This document shows positions 50,540-63,300 of a stretch of 64,000 nucleotides of DNA, in pieces (positions within the stretch are counted from its first letter, which is position 1; each line of letters begins with the position of its first letter). The stretch is from Parasponia andersonii. Its lineage: Eukaryota; Streptophyta; Magnoliopsida; Rosales; Cannabaceae. A program made the position numbers and the translations under genes. The DNA is taken from contig JXTB01000020.1 of the NCBI GenBank assembly GCA_002914805.1, forward strand, positions 428,573 to 492,572, written 5' to 3'. The notes below the pieces were generated by a model. That model saw only the letters and a list, made by a program, of their open reading frames with translations. It was not told the origin of the DNA and made no database searches.

Positions 50540-52058
50540 TTAAACTGCAGTTACGGCAATTTTCATCCCAAATTTTTTGCAGTGGTTAAGAACACTGCAA
50601 ATGAAGTAGTTCTTTCCCTTCACCAACTTGATCTTAGCAATCCCATGATTATAAACTTTGGCACCCTTTCGAGCCGTGCAACTCTTGTAACCCGCCCTGT
50701 TAACGCGAACCACGTTGTGTCCTGGCCCGTATTTGAACACTGAATTCACAAATAATTGGGATGCACAATCTTAGTAAAATAAGATAAATTATCCTCTGCA
50801 CAAACATTTGTTCAAGAAAAATAAGGCTGGGAAATTAATTGAGAAATGCAGCGTACGTAATGAATTGGAGTGCCATGCCATAAGTAATTAAAAGAGGTGA
50901 CCTAGTTTTCAACTTTATTAATTGCAATCGATTAATACTAATGGACTGTAAATGAAATGAAGAATGATATATAATCTATCCACTTAGTAGTTAATTTGTA
51001 TAAATTGATTGAAGATGTTTTGTACCCAACTTTGCCACCTTACATACATAACATAGGAGGATAATTGTAGCAAGAAAAGTCTTATAGCGATATTCTGGCT
51101 GTTTTGATTTGAGAAATAATCCTTTCAAATGCACCGAATTTGAACAAGATACACATTCTTTTCATGTTTATTTTTATTTTTATCCTTTGAGTACCACTTT
51201 TAGGTCACCATTGCAATGCAAGATAATGATGGAATTGGATTGGATTAAATTAATGTATATGTATATGTATATGTATATGAGAAAGATTGGATTAGATTAA
51301 AATAATCCATTCCGAAAATAATACTCTTAGAATATGATAATTTTATCCTCTTGAGAATTTAGGAATGGAAAAGAATAGAAATTTGATTAAAATAATAGAA
51401 TATTTTTTAAGTAGTTAAAAATGATACTTTCGAAATTAACATTTAAAAGTAGTAAAACCAGAAATAGTATTTATGAAATATTTTTTGATAAGTGATATTT
51501 TTGCAAATCATTTTTAAAAAATGACATACTCCAAAAATAAGTTTTAAAAGTGGTATTTTCAAACTTTATTTTTAAGTGGTATTTTTGTAAATACATTTTG
51601 AAAAATGATACTTTTACAAAATTGGGATTTAAAAATAGTATTTTTCTAAATAATCAAATCTCAAAATTTGTTAATTAGTTAAAACAATGAAACATACGAT
51701 CCTATCATGGCAAAAAATAACATACTAAATATAAGATAGGATTGGACTATAATTCTATCTTATAATATCCTATCTAATTTAATATAATATTTTAAAATAG
51801 TCCAATCATATATACGGAACAAAGCCTTAAAATATACAAAAGAAAAAATCATGGAAGAAAAGATTACTAACCAAGGGTGTCACCAGCGTTAAAAATCATT
51901 CCTTTAGGCGGCCACTTACGAACAATGCCAAAAGTCCAACCACCGGTACTGTCGCCGACAACGTAGGTGGCTGCACGAGCCAAGTCCAAATGGCCGATTA
52001 CCAACATCAACAACACCAAAGCCGCTGTGGGCATTGCATTGACTCTTCCCTGGGCCAT
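50540..52058 (-). CDS. Plantacyanin (basic blue copper protein), two exons
   Basis: Exon 1 is 51872-52058 and exon 2 is 50540-50739, joined by a 1132-bp phase-1 intron with GT (51871-51870) and AG (50741-50740) borders. The joined frame encodes 128 residues, a normal length for the family. Residues 1-29 are a secretory signal (hydrophobic ALVLLMLVIG core, cleavage probably after LARA). The mature protein is a phytocyanin domain (ATYVVGDSTGGWTF, NAGDTLVFKY). The type-1 copper ligands are visible: His in GHNVV, Cys in FICS, His in LNHC, Met in GMKIAV. A disulfide pair is provided by KSC and NHC. No glycosylphosphatidylinositol tail is present, so the protein should be secreted to the wall or apoplast, where relatives act as small electron carriers or signals in reproductive tissue. 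ATG context AATCATGGCC supports the start. One oddity: the copper loop has one residue more than usual between His and Met. Confidence 0.92.
51220..51835. repeat. AT-rich repeat-bearing insertion in the plantacyanin intron
   Basis: A (TATATG)n tract lies at about 51255-51280. From about 51415 to 51655 a degenerate unit of about 28-35 bases (TTTAAAAGTGGTATTTTTNNAAA-like) repeats seven or eight times. The right side ends CGGAACAAAGCC, the complement of GGCTTTGTTCCG, resembling the GGCTTTGTTTGG ends of some plant hAT-type miniature elements. No matching left terminus was confirmed. Confidence 0.5.
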
Positions 52059-53860
52059 GATTTTTTTCCCCCCTAAGCATCAAGCTTAATTAGTTAGATA
52101 ATTAATATTAAAACAGACGACTACGAAAAAAAAAGGGTGATATTTGATAAATTTAGCCAAGGAAATAAGCCTTCTAATAATAAGTGATGGTCTAGATTTA
52201 GATATAGCTTTTCTTCATTGTATAAATGTTCCTGAAAACCTGTTTTGATGTTTGTTTAATAATTATAGAACATACATATATTTGGGTAAATTAATAATAT
52301 GAATGAATTTAACTGATAAAAAGTTGATTGTTCCTTTCTTTTTTTCTTTTTGTAAAATAATATATATTAATTTTTTAGTAAAATGAAAAAATCCTCCACC
52401 ACGTCTACGTACGTAAATTGAAAAAAGTTTTATAATGAACTAAAACCGACTCCCCAACAAAACCCTGAACATATCATTTAGAGCCACCACAAGTAGAAAA
52501 ATCTGTGGTTTATCAAAATGGTCAGATTAAACACAAGATGAAACTTGAATGAATTTAAAAAAAAAAAAAAAAGAAAAAGAAATGATTTGTATGGACCTTC
52601 AAGCACACGGTGTAAAGAAAATGAAAACGAAATTTGATCAGAAGAACGAAACTAAGGCACCCCCGTATGATGATTACCGGCAATCAAGGAGGTTGTAAAG
52701 ACACTGCAGCCGGTGCTCTAGGACTAGAGTTGCAGAAACTGGAAAGCAAATAAGGGATACTTGTGATGGGATTAACTAACTGTATATGTTAAGTTGGATG
52801 AAAATAATACTAGATATCCCAACCTTTTATAGCCAAGTGATCAATGTGATCAGTTAACTATATTTTAAAGTTGCAAATGTCATTGACTCTAGATTAATAT
52901 ATAACAAGTTGTGTCTGACTAATTCATCAAGATGGACGCCTTATTAAGCAAATTAATTATAATTCAGAAACTAGATTAACGTTTGAGAAGTGAAATAATA
53001 TCTAATACCTTTTGAAAACGTATTTTATATGCGGTATTTGAAACTATACCCGAAACGTATTTTGGGTATGATACACTAATATATCTCAGCCTTGTACAAA
53101 TTTAAATCTGTATATGGACTCCTACACTCATCTATTAGTATGCGGTGCTTCTGAAGCCTATACATTTAAAAACCAAGAATTCTAAAAACGCTAATGTTGG
53201 ATTTAAATGATGTTTTCTTTGAGAAAATAGTGTGATTTATTTTGATTTGGATGGTTTTATGAAATGTTTGGGGGATTTAATATATTTGAGAATATCTCTT
53301 AGCCGGTTGTATTTGAATTTTATGCAGGTTTAAAGTTTGGGATCGCTCTAAATGCAGATTTTATCTACACATTTTTTGAGAATGCAAAATGGTTTTAAGT
53401 AAACACTACATAGTTGTTTTAATTACTATTTTATCTTGCATGTGTCATAGGGTAGCAAATGGACACTAGTTTAGCATCATGAATGAATTATAGTTGGTTA
53501 TTACAACTTTGTCATTGAGAGTCTGTGAACATATATGGGGATCCTACTAGGTGGCCAGTACCCTAACTTTAGTGAGGAACCATAAACCTACTTAGAGACA
53601 CTTCTTATTTACATATGATCGTGTAAGTGTCAATTCAAGGTATTTAGTTCACATAGTATTGAGGTTTACAATGGTTGGTGACGGGAGGATGAGAGCCGAT
53701 GAGTACATATTTGACCAAAATTTCAATTAATTCCTCTACACTTTTCTTATTTTTTTTTTCTAGGTTTTTAATGTCGATTATTTGTTTATAAGTGTTTTGG
53801 AGGGAAAAAAAAGAATCAGAGTCAAAATCAAGCAAAAACAGAACAAATATCAAAACGCTG
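52059..53860. other. Upstream region of the plantacyanin gene and spacer
   Basis: Mostly AT-rich non-coding DNA. An A-run lies at 52558-52573. No second gene is recognised. Confidence 0.5.
52823..52831 (-). promoter_or_regulatory. Candidate TATA box upstream of the plantacyanin gene
   Basis: GGCTATAAAAGG on the minus strand is the best TATA match upstream of the gene, but it lies about 765 bases before the ATG. The sequence downstream of it (52680-52760) is GC-richer and leader-like and is followed by GTAATC at about 52678. A CTTAG acceptor lies 14 bases before the ATG, so a 5' untranslated exon and leader intron are possible. No other gene was found to own this box. Confidence 0.35.
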
Positions 53861-54853
53861 AAAAAATGAGCTTCAAAAGCCAACACAGTGGTGCTACAAC
53901 CTTGAGTTGCAGCGCAAGCACTTAGGTAGGCTAAACTTAATTGACAGATTTTTGGCTCCACAAAGCTGGCAAGACAAAGATCTCATATTGACTTTTTCAG
54001 CATGTGTTCAATTCTCCAACTTCGAGAAACTTCTCTATACCTTTCCTAAGGCCACCCCGACTATAAACGAGACTCTCGAGACCAGATGGGGATATACTTA
54101 GATTCTAAGATCCATAAAAACACATTAAGAATAAAGAAAGACAGAGAGAGAGAGAGGGGAAGAAGAGTTTAGTGGCCATTTGCAGCAATTCTCTTCCTTT
54201 CATCTTTCTTCTTTCTTTTGTTTTACTATTCTAGCACATTACATTCTCATTGTTCATTCTTGTATATTGATAGATTAGGATCAAGGTTAGGTTGAGGATT
54301 ATTTCAAAGCCCTAGACATGATTATTATGTGAATGTTTCAGATTTTAAATATATTGAGTATACATTCAAAGTTATTCATGTTCTTCTATATTTAATTGCT
54401 AATAATTTTTATCTTGATTTATTTTGAATATACAATTAAATAGAGCTTCTTAGAGTTGAATGCTAGATTAGAGTCTTAGTTCGTCATTGTCCCAGTTTTA
54501 TAATTACTAGTAGCAAATTATAGATTATTGAACTCTTGCCAAGTTCTTGATTGACTATAACGAAGAACATACTCTAGGTTAAAGATAATCCAAGTTTGTG
54601 TGATTATTACTTAGAATCAATCTATCTTTGTTAACTTAATGAGTTGATTAGATTAAACTATAAGAGCTTATTCGAAGTTATCTAATTGATAGAATCTAGA
54701 TGAAATGTTTGTTTTATCTAGTAAAATCTTGTGTGCTCTCTATGGTTTGTAATTTTGATATGTAATTGATTATACGATTTAGTAATTAACTAATATGATT
54801 GTCTAGCAGTAGAGAATGATCCTTTGACCTATTTTATTTTATTACTTTAGTTG
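53860..54853. other. Probable decayed LTR or leader remnant, left half
   Basis: Text such as GAGTTGCAGCGCAAGC (about 53903-53918) and the AT-rich tail with TGAACTCTTGCCAAG and GTCTAGCAGTAGAGAATGATCC resembles non-chromovirus gypsy LTRs of plants. The same unit continues at 57606-58111 beyond the inserted solo LTR, where TCCTTATGGGATTAATCC resembles the LTR 3' section of that type. Open frames at 53644-53961 and 53907-54101 are not recognised. Confidence 0.35.
54818..54852 (+). repeat. First copy of a 35-bp tandem unit split by a solo LTR
   Basis: GATCCTTTGACCTATTTT starts this 35-base unit. The second copy, with a few differences, is at 57605-57639. The solo LTR 54854-57600 with its AGTTG duplication separates them, so before insertion the two units were adjacent. 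Confidence 0.8.
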
Positions 54854-57600
54854 TGTCATATCCCCTAATTTAAGTATGCACCAAAGCTAGAAAATGTTTA
54901 ATTTTTGTATTCATCTTCTAAAATAAAATGGAAAAAAGATCTGGTAATAATTTTTTTTAAATAAAAAGAAATATTTAAACTAAAAAAAATAACCTCTTAT
55001 TAAAACATCGGAAACAAAAACTTAATACTCAAAATAACCTATAAAATAAAAATACTTCATTTTAATCCAAAAGCAAAACACAAGAAAATAAAACTTAAAG
55101 TCGATTAAAAACATCCTAATACCATTTAGGGATTCCACTGCTGCTGCCAACCAATCTCCAAAAATCTATTGCTTATCTGAAAATTTTAAAAGAATGGGAT
55201 AAGCTTACGCCCAGTAAGTAAATCTCATGCATGTGATAAATATCGTGTTTTATGAATAATGCATTTTAAGAATCATAACTATGAAACTCTTCTTTGAAAA
55301 ACATCTTAATCATAAACGTTACTATTTCATAAAACTTTCGTATTTGAGCTCAACATAATATAATGCCAAGTCTATCAGAAGTGATGAGCCATAAACATAG
55401 TGTCATGATAAGCATATGACCTTGTAGCTATTCGGATCCCATATAGCTATCATACTATAATGGCTAGCATCGCAGTTTAAACATTTGTTCTTAACATGGT
55501 GACTGTAGATCTTTCAGTCAGGTGCACATACTCCTTTCAAGTACTTCACACATACTTAAATAAAAACATTATTCTTTGAACAAAATCTGGTTGTATAGTG
55601 CTTTAGAAAAATCATTCTTTGAAAATCATAATCTCTTGTGCAATTTATGCAATACTTGTGCATACTCATGTCATAATTAATATGCAAACTGATATAGTAT
55701 AGCATATAACAACATATCATAATGATCATAATAATATCACATAATAGCAAGTAAATTTACATATAAATACATAGGGTGAGATTTACTTACATCAAGTCCT
55801 TAGAAAAACTTTATAGTGAAATACCACACAACCAACCTTGTTGAAACTACGTGTCTCTTCTTTATCCTTTATTTTTTATTATTTATGCCAAAAAACAAAT
55901 ATTCATTATAAAAAAAATATTAACACATGTTATCATTGCTCTTAAGAAACATATTTTATATGTTTGAAAAATATCCATAACATAAAATAACATAATAATT
56001 TTCATAACAAAACCAAATCTATAAACATTCCGCAACCTTAGCATACTTAAATAATTTTAGATTCAACAATATAATTCGGTTTATCCTACAAATTTGTATA
56101 ACTAATTAAGAAATAAAACAAAGATCTAGAAAAATTATCAGAATTTATAAAAAATATTTAGTATATTTTTCATAATTTTGAATCCAAATATTGTAACCCA
56201 GTAAAACTGTTAAACTGAAAACCAGTGTAAAATGATAGAAATTAATAGATTTTTTCTTAAATCAAAATAATCTAAAAATTTTTGGAAGTATTTTTAACAT
56301 AATAAAAACATGTATAAAAATTATAAACTCCAAAATAGATTATTAGATAGCATTTTAAATTCATGAAATTCTACATCAGGATTCATATCTGCACCAAAGT
56401 CAAAAATAATAAAGATTTCAAAAATTATATTTAATTGTAGAAATTTCCAAAAATCGTGAAAATATTTGAGAACCTAATCACACATTGATAAACGTCCAGT
56501 AAAAATTTGAAGTCGAAAAAATATCAATAGCATGGGTTTTTAATGTTAATAAACGAGAATATTAAGTCTGTCAGATTCACTGATGTTAAGGACAATATAA
56601 ATAAAAAATTTAATAACGAATACAAATAAACCCTTATGATCATAAAAATTTCCAGAATATAATTTAATATATAAATAAACAAGTTGTTAAAATTTCAGGT
56701 TATAAAAAAAATCCTAACCCTATATGTCATAGATTGAATTTTGATTTAACAGTAGCAAAAACAATAAACTCAAAAAAATAGTGTTTTTAAATATTTATCT
56801 TCTTCTTGAAAATTGATGAAAACTAAGCAAAAGCTCTTGAAATCACAAATACTCTAAGGAACTATGAGAGAAAGATAAGTAGAAAAATTTAGGAGGAGGC
56901 TTAATTGTATTTTCATGAGAGAGCATAATATATATAGGTTTTTGGCTTAGGATTTTTTTTTTTTAAAAACACTCATCATCTCAACGTTTTTCTCTCTTTT
57001 TATTTTTTATTTTTTTTGTTAACCCACAGGTATAACTTAATGTTATACCTTATCATGTTATGGGAAACTTCCCTTTTTGTTACTTATTTTTTTTTTAATA
57101 TAAGTATAAGTTAAATCATATCTATACATAAGTAGTAAAATAAATTAAAATCTATATAATAATTCATACAAATAAAGTAGTGGAAATTAAAAATTCACGT
57201 ACTTCACACTTATTTAATAATAATAATAATAACAATAGACATACTTATTCGTATATACAATGTATACTTAATTAAAACTTAGGTATATATATATAAGTTT
57301 GTTATCAATTTATTTGGACTCTAAAAACAAACTAGACTAAGATTTAAACAACAATAATTATTAGAACAGTTCACTTAACTTAATAATAGACACAAATTAA
57401 TTACATTATTATAACAATCACATATAAATGTAAAATTCATGAGAATTTATTTCTTATTAGGCACGTAGTCCAACTTGGCTTTCATATGTGTATTCCACTA
57501 CAACCGTATTCACAAAAATTAAACTTTTTACTTATCATAATCATAGATTTAAAATACATGAAAAATAAAAATCATATTATAGGATAGACTTGATATTACA
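54854..57600 (-). mobile_element. Solo LTR, perfect 5-bp target duplication AGTTG
   Basis: The block begins TGTCATATCCCC and ends TTGATATTACA, with AGTTG at 54849-54853 and again at 57601-57605. At 2747 bp it lacks primer-binding site, polypurine tract and coding domains. A CGCCCAGTAAG landmark about 350 bases from the left end suggests minus orientation by comparison with the other Tekay-type LTRs. It is clearly different in sequence from the LARD LTRs, so it is another family or an old branch. Confidence 0.85.
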
Positions 57601-58111
57601 AGTTGATCCTTTGACCTATTTTGTTTTATTGTTTTGGTTATTTTATTTATTTTTAATTTTATTATTTTAATTCATTATTATGAAAACCACATAAAAGCAA
57701 TTCAGAACTAATAACTTAGCTATTAGACTAATTCCTTATGGGATTAATCCTTCTTGCTACTATACTAGATATTTCTAGATTTTTAATGCCATGTGACTAG
57801 ATTAGTGAATAAGAAGAATATAAATTTAAATTTGGTAAGGTTATATGTTATGTGAAATATGATTAATTTTCATATATGATAGTTTTAATATTTTATGTTT
57901 TTCATAAATATGGATTATTACTAGATTCCAAATTATAAATATGGTCTTAGGAAATGTTCTTAGAATACTAACTATGCATATGTTTTCTATACTAAATTGT
58001 TCACCAAAAAGCTAATTGCGTATCCTACTTGGCATTTTATGCTCATCCCTTTTATCTGCTACTCAAGTGGTGTTCAATGTGATTTATCAATTGCAGGCAC
58101 ATAGCTAGTAG
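57601..58111. other. Right half of the decayed LTR or leader remnant
   Basis: Resumes after the solo LTR with the second 35-bp unit, then AT-rich text to the start of LARD-3. No gene. Confidence 0.35.
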
Positions 58112-60341
58112 TGTAAAAACCATGAATTTTGGAAGGGTAAAATGGTCATTTCACAATTTTCGGATCTAAAATAATGGGGGAATTTTGAAATTGGATTTAA
58201 GTGAAAGAATTTTTAAAAAGCAAGGACTAAATGACAATTTTAAGGGACCAAATTGAAGAACGTCTCGAGTGAGGGAAGTAAATGCAAATTTTAAAACCCA
58301 TTAAATGTGTGACAAATGCCACTCTCCATTTTTCTTTCTCCTTTCTCTCTCATCTTCTCCGACTCCCTCTGCTTACAACGTGTGATGCCTAGCTGAGCTC
58401 CACCAAAGGCTCTTTAAGTCAAACCATGCTGCACCATTGCATGGGATCGACTCGGCATCCCTGAAAATGGTGCATGTTAGAGCCATGTGGCCGTAGGGCA
58501 CCTACATCACCCACGAAGCTATGCACTACCACTGTCTTTGAGTTATCGCCAATGACGATTTTGACACAAATAGAACTAGAAATTGGGCTTGTTCGATTCG
58601 TCTCCTCATAAGCTTTCATTTGATATATGTCTCAACTCTTCATTTTGTCCCGTTCAAAAATTGCCATGTTAGATTGTTTAGAGTGTTATATTTTGAATAT
58701 TGACTTTTCAATCTAACGATTAGATAATAAAATTAATGTCATATTTGTGATGTACTTAGATGGCTATGATTTTGTCTCGTTTTGCAGCCATACACTTGGT
58801 TTCAACCTGAGCCTGAATCGGTTAGGCTATATATCTAACCTAGCTAATTTTGGTGCTAGGAATTTAATGGTATGGTCTATTTCTTGATTTGAGACTCCAT
58901 TGGAGAATTGAGCTTTCAAACAAGTGACTGAGGGTTCAAAAACGATCTCTGATCTTCCGAGCAATCGCTAAACAACAACAAACGTACTCTATAGCATCGT
59001 AGCATGGTCTAGACACTCGCTTGAGATGGGTATTTGATTACTTAATTCTAAAATTATTTTTATTATGAATTTATATATTTTGAATAAATATAGAATTTCA
59101 TGAAATATTTTGTAAAAACATGTTTAAACCTAGTTTTCTGTCATTTGATATTTAAACTACATAGGAAGCATGTTACTTTAGTTAGTATGCCATATATCTT
59201 ATTTTAGATTTGTTTTCTGCAGGAATTCGATTTTATAGATTTTAATAAAAATGGCTATTATGATACCAAAATTTCTAGAAAATTCAAATTGAGAGAGAAT
59301 TTAGTTTTGAGAACTAAACTTAGTTTAATTAAAATTATTGTATGGTCTATTTTGTGACTTTATGGAAAATGGTACATATTTTAATTCTTGTCATCCATAT
59401 AGCATTGCTTGTAGTATTGTACTAACGCTGCCGATGGACTTACAGTACCCTATTTAGGGTGCTCGGTCTACATTACATGCTCAAAATTACTAATTTATGT
59501 GGCTCGGACCACATTACATATTACAGTCATCTATTTGGGTAGCTCAGACTATATTGCATACTTACAGTCACAATTTTAGTAGCTCAAATAGCTCGTTGAC
59601 TGCATTGCTTAGTATGTGCTTGACTTGAATAATATTTACTTGTTTTGAGATCATGTTTAACAATGGTTTGTAATATTTGAACCTCTGGATGATGACTTTA
59701 ATTAGATTTCTTGAAACTTATTTGAATATTTCACTGACTATGTAGAACTTTGGAAGTAAGTAGTTTATTGTGGATAAAAACCTGTAATTAAATTTTTACT
59801 GAGCATTCGCATACTCATCCCTTTACTTCTCCTATTTTTAAGTATTTGTTATTTAGGATAGTTGTCTTAGTTGCTAGACAAGCTGCTTAGCTTGTGCTTA
59901 CTGTCTTATACCTGTTCCTTGGTTAGTTCCTCCATCTTGCCCTTTTTCTCTCTATATTTAATTGTTTAACCAAGATTTAGTTTATTTATTAGGTGGATGT
60001 ACAAGGAGTATTAATTTAAGTACTTGGAATTATAATTAATTTTTGTAAACTATTTTAAATATTCGAACTCAAGATTTCATTGAACTCATTTTATCAAAAT
60101 TTATGATTTTTCAACAAGTTTCCAAATGAATCACTTAGAATTCTTCTTAAAATTTAGTAGAAGTTTTCTTGAGAAATTATCACAAATGAGAGGATTTTTA
60201 GATATGGAATTTATAATATTTTGAGGACTAAGATAAAAATTCCAAGTACTTGATTTCTCTTAAATTTTTTAAACTCGATATTTAATTTAATTTTACTTAA
60301 AATTTACTAAAAGTCACAACTTTGGATTTTCAGTTACGACA
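58112..60341 (+). repeat. 5' LTR of LARD-3
   Basis: Same family as the LARD-1 and LARD-2 LTRs in the opposite orientation: TTACTGAGCATTCGC near 59797, the TGAGGGTTCAAAAACGATC...GAGCAATCGC block near 58929-58968, and a TTACGACA end. The 3' copy begins at 63858 with near-identical text for the 143 bases visible. A frame at 58419-58619 is inside the LTR and not a gene. Confidence 0.85.
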
Positions 60342-60344
60342 AAA

Positions 60345-60356
60345 TGGTATCGGAGC
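60345..60356 (+). promoter_or_regulatory. Primer-binding site of LARD-3
   Basis: TGGTATCGGAGC differs at one position from TGGTATCAGAGC and lies three bases beyond the LTR end. Confidence 0.8.
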
Positions 60357-63300
60357 TTTAGGCTTCGAATGCATCTAGGATCTTGCCTGTGATATTTTAA
60401 TATTAAAAACAGATTTTGCAAAATTTGTTTGATAGATATCACATACATCACTTAGGAATTGGTTAAATATGTGTCTTTACTCCAATTCGTTCCAAATCCT
60501 TCGCCCACCTTTCTGGAGTGAAACTCTAGTACCCTTGGGATGGTTATATCCCATAAACTGATCTAGTCTTAGAAATGTTGCAAATGATATGAGACTAGTA
60601 AATTTTACTCCAGTCAAAATTTCTCGGTTCTAATGGATATTCATTCTAGTACTCCTATGTTTATTATTGTAGTATGCAATATAAGCCTCATAGGTTCTAA
60701 GATAGCAATCAGGTATCTTGCATCTTAATTGTCGTGACTTGACATTATATGCTTGTGAAATTGTGATTTGACTTACTTAGGGAATATCTTTGTATAATCA
60801 CTCGATTTGAGTATTTGGTAATATATTTTCATACCCTCGTCATGCATTGACAATACTTTATGGATTCCATATATTTGCTTTTTGAGTGAGCAATTGGGTT
60901 GACATCCTGGATTTTGTTTAAATTTAGTATTATTGTTGTTTTGATTTCACCAAGTCTGGTTTTGCCGAATCTTTAATTGAATATTTTTTTCTATTAAGAA
61001 TTTGGTTTGGTTTCAAACTAAGTTACTTGGTTTTAAGAAATTTTGAAAGCCTAAACTTTATTGGTATGGTTTTGAACTATGTAAATCCTTATATTTGATT
61101 TAATGTGGCATTACTTATTGTCAAGGAGTTATAAGTATTTTATACTTGAGTATTAGTTAGGTGTAAATTATTCATACATTTTTCAAAGATTGTATCATTT
61201 AAAATATAATAATACCACTTTGAGTCTAAAGTTTGAGAAATTGCTAAAATTATAAAAAATTGAATAATTACTTTTCTTAATACAGGTTATGGTACTACTA
61301 AAATCTCATTGTACATTTAGTAGTATTGATTTGAAAATAAAGATCTCTTAGGAAAAACAAAATTACAGCATAAAGTACTCAAATATTTTTCCTAGTTTTG
61401 AATTTAGTAGATAATCTTGCTAAACATTATGGAGTTTCTATTTAGTACATGATTTTGTACCTAAGGAAGACTTTGGCAAATTGATTTACAAATTGACTTT
61501 GATTTAAACATGAGATGCTTATGGAAAAAATTGTAGAAATTTTTTGCAACAGGTTTGATTTCTTATACAACCGGTATGAATCAATGCAATGTTTATATAA
61601 ATTTTTGGAAGCTTGTGTATATGTTTCTAAAAGCCAATTTATGATATCTTGTTCCAAGACCTTTGGAGAGTAATAATTCGGTTATGTTAACTAGTTTGGA
61701 ATCTTGTGTGGATGGAGAAACTTAGAGTTTTGAATCCTAGTTTGGAGGTTTTATGAAACCTTGTCATTATAGCTTTATATGCTATGTTGTTTGGATTCAC
61801 TTATTCTTTCAAGCTTGTTATTATATACATGACTTATTTTATTGAGCTATATATGATTTTAGTATTCATTATGTTCAATTGTTGGTATTCAGTAAATGTT
61901 TTATTCATTGGATAAGTAAGTCAAGTAGGATTGACTTTACATTATTTGCTTTAATTGGATAATTAGACACTTGTGTAACTAGTTTTAACTTGGTCTTCTA
62001 AGTGTTGAGAACTCCTAGTATTGGAGGCTTAGGATGCTATTTCATTTGAGTTTCTTAATAAAAATTATTTTGGTTTTGGATACCTAAGCCTTGAGGAGAC
62101 TTAGGTAATGCAAAATGGTATATGACCTTTTCTTTAAAATTTCATTCGAACCTTTCAATTCATAGAACTTAGATTTTCAAATGGATAAGGGCTATAGATT
62201 GATATGCTCTGATTCGATATTTGATAGATTTTGAATTATGCGTATTAATATGTAATATTTTTTTAGAGACAAAATTTAGACTTTTGAATATATAGAGTTT
62301 ATGTATGTTGGAAATTGGTTGGCTATGCAAGAAAAGAAAAAGAACTTATTTTCTATGAACATACTTGACAATTTAAGTGAGGCTTAAAAAATATTGTCTA
62401 CCTATTTAGATTAAAAAAGTTTAACTATGACATACTCTACTATTTTTCTAAAATACTTTATAGTTCTTACTATCTTTAATATGTCTTTTAAAACTATTTT
62501 TAATAAAATTACCAGAATGTGGTGACTTCAAAGTTATAAAACATAAAAAAAAGCATCACTAAAGCATGCCTTATAACTAGAATTTTTCATTAATGATGAT
62601 TTATAGAAATATATTCTTAAAGGTACTTTACAGACTAAAATAATGTGTGATTTACAATCATTTGGAGAGATGTGTTTGAAAACTTTGTAAAGCTTTAGAA
62701 TTTTAAGAAAATTTCTATTATGTTTAGCTATACTTTGAAAGAAAATTGACATGTTTTAAGTGCTTGAAAGTTTAGTTAGAAAACTATATATCAAGCGAGA
62801 AATTTTTTCTTATTTTACTTACTTAGCTTAGTAAGTAAGTCATGGAATATTAATTGTTCTCGGGGTTAATGTATTCCTTCTTGATATTAGTGGATGAGTA
62901 CCACTTGAGGAACTTTATATTTGTTGACTTATAAGAGTTATTGGAGACACTTGTTATATTTTGTTATGGGTTAGAATTCTTATTGAATTGTTGATATTGA
63001 GTTGAGGTTATAATTTACTACTTGATTTAAGTTGGATCGAATTATTATTATCGCAACATAATTAGTGGTATTATGATCAGTTACTTATGGATTTACCTAG
63101 AGAGTTGTTGAACTCTTGCTACAATATTTTCAAAAGAAATACTTGGAGTTCAAGTTTAATTTACCTATGGCCAAGGTGAGACCTTATTGTGATCTATTGT
63201 AGTATTTCTATATGTTCCTGGCTTTTTGTGTTTTATCTTTTCAAAATATATTTTTGAACTATTTTGATTAAAAAATGAAATGAGGTTCGATGGAAAATGG

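Noticed and set aside
53644-54101. Frames of 105 and 64 codons near a decayed LTR
   Set aside because: No domain, signal or homologous family was recognised. They overlap on opposite strands in repeat-like DNA.
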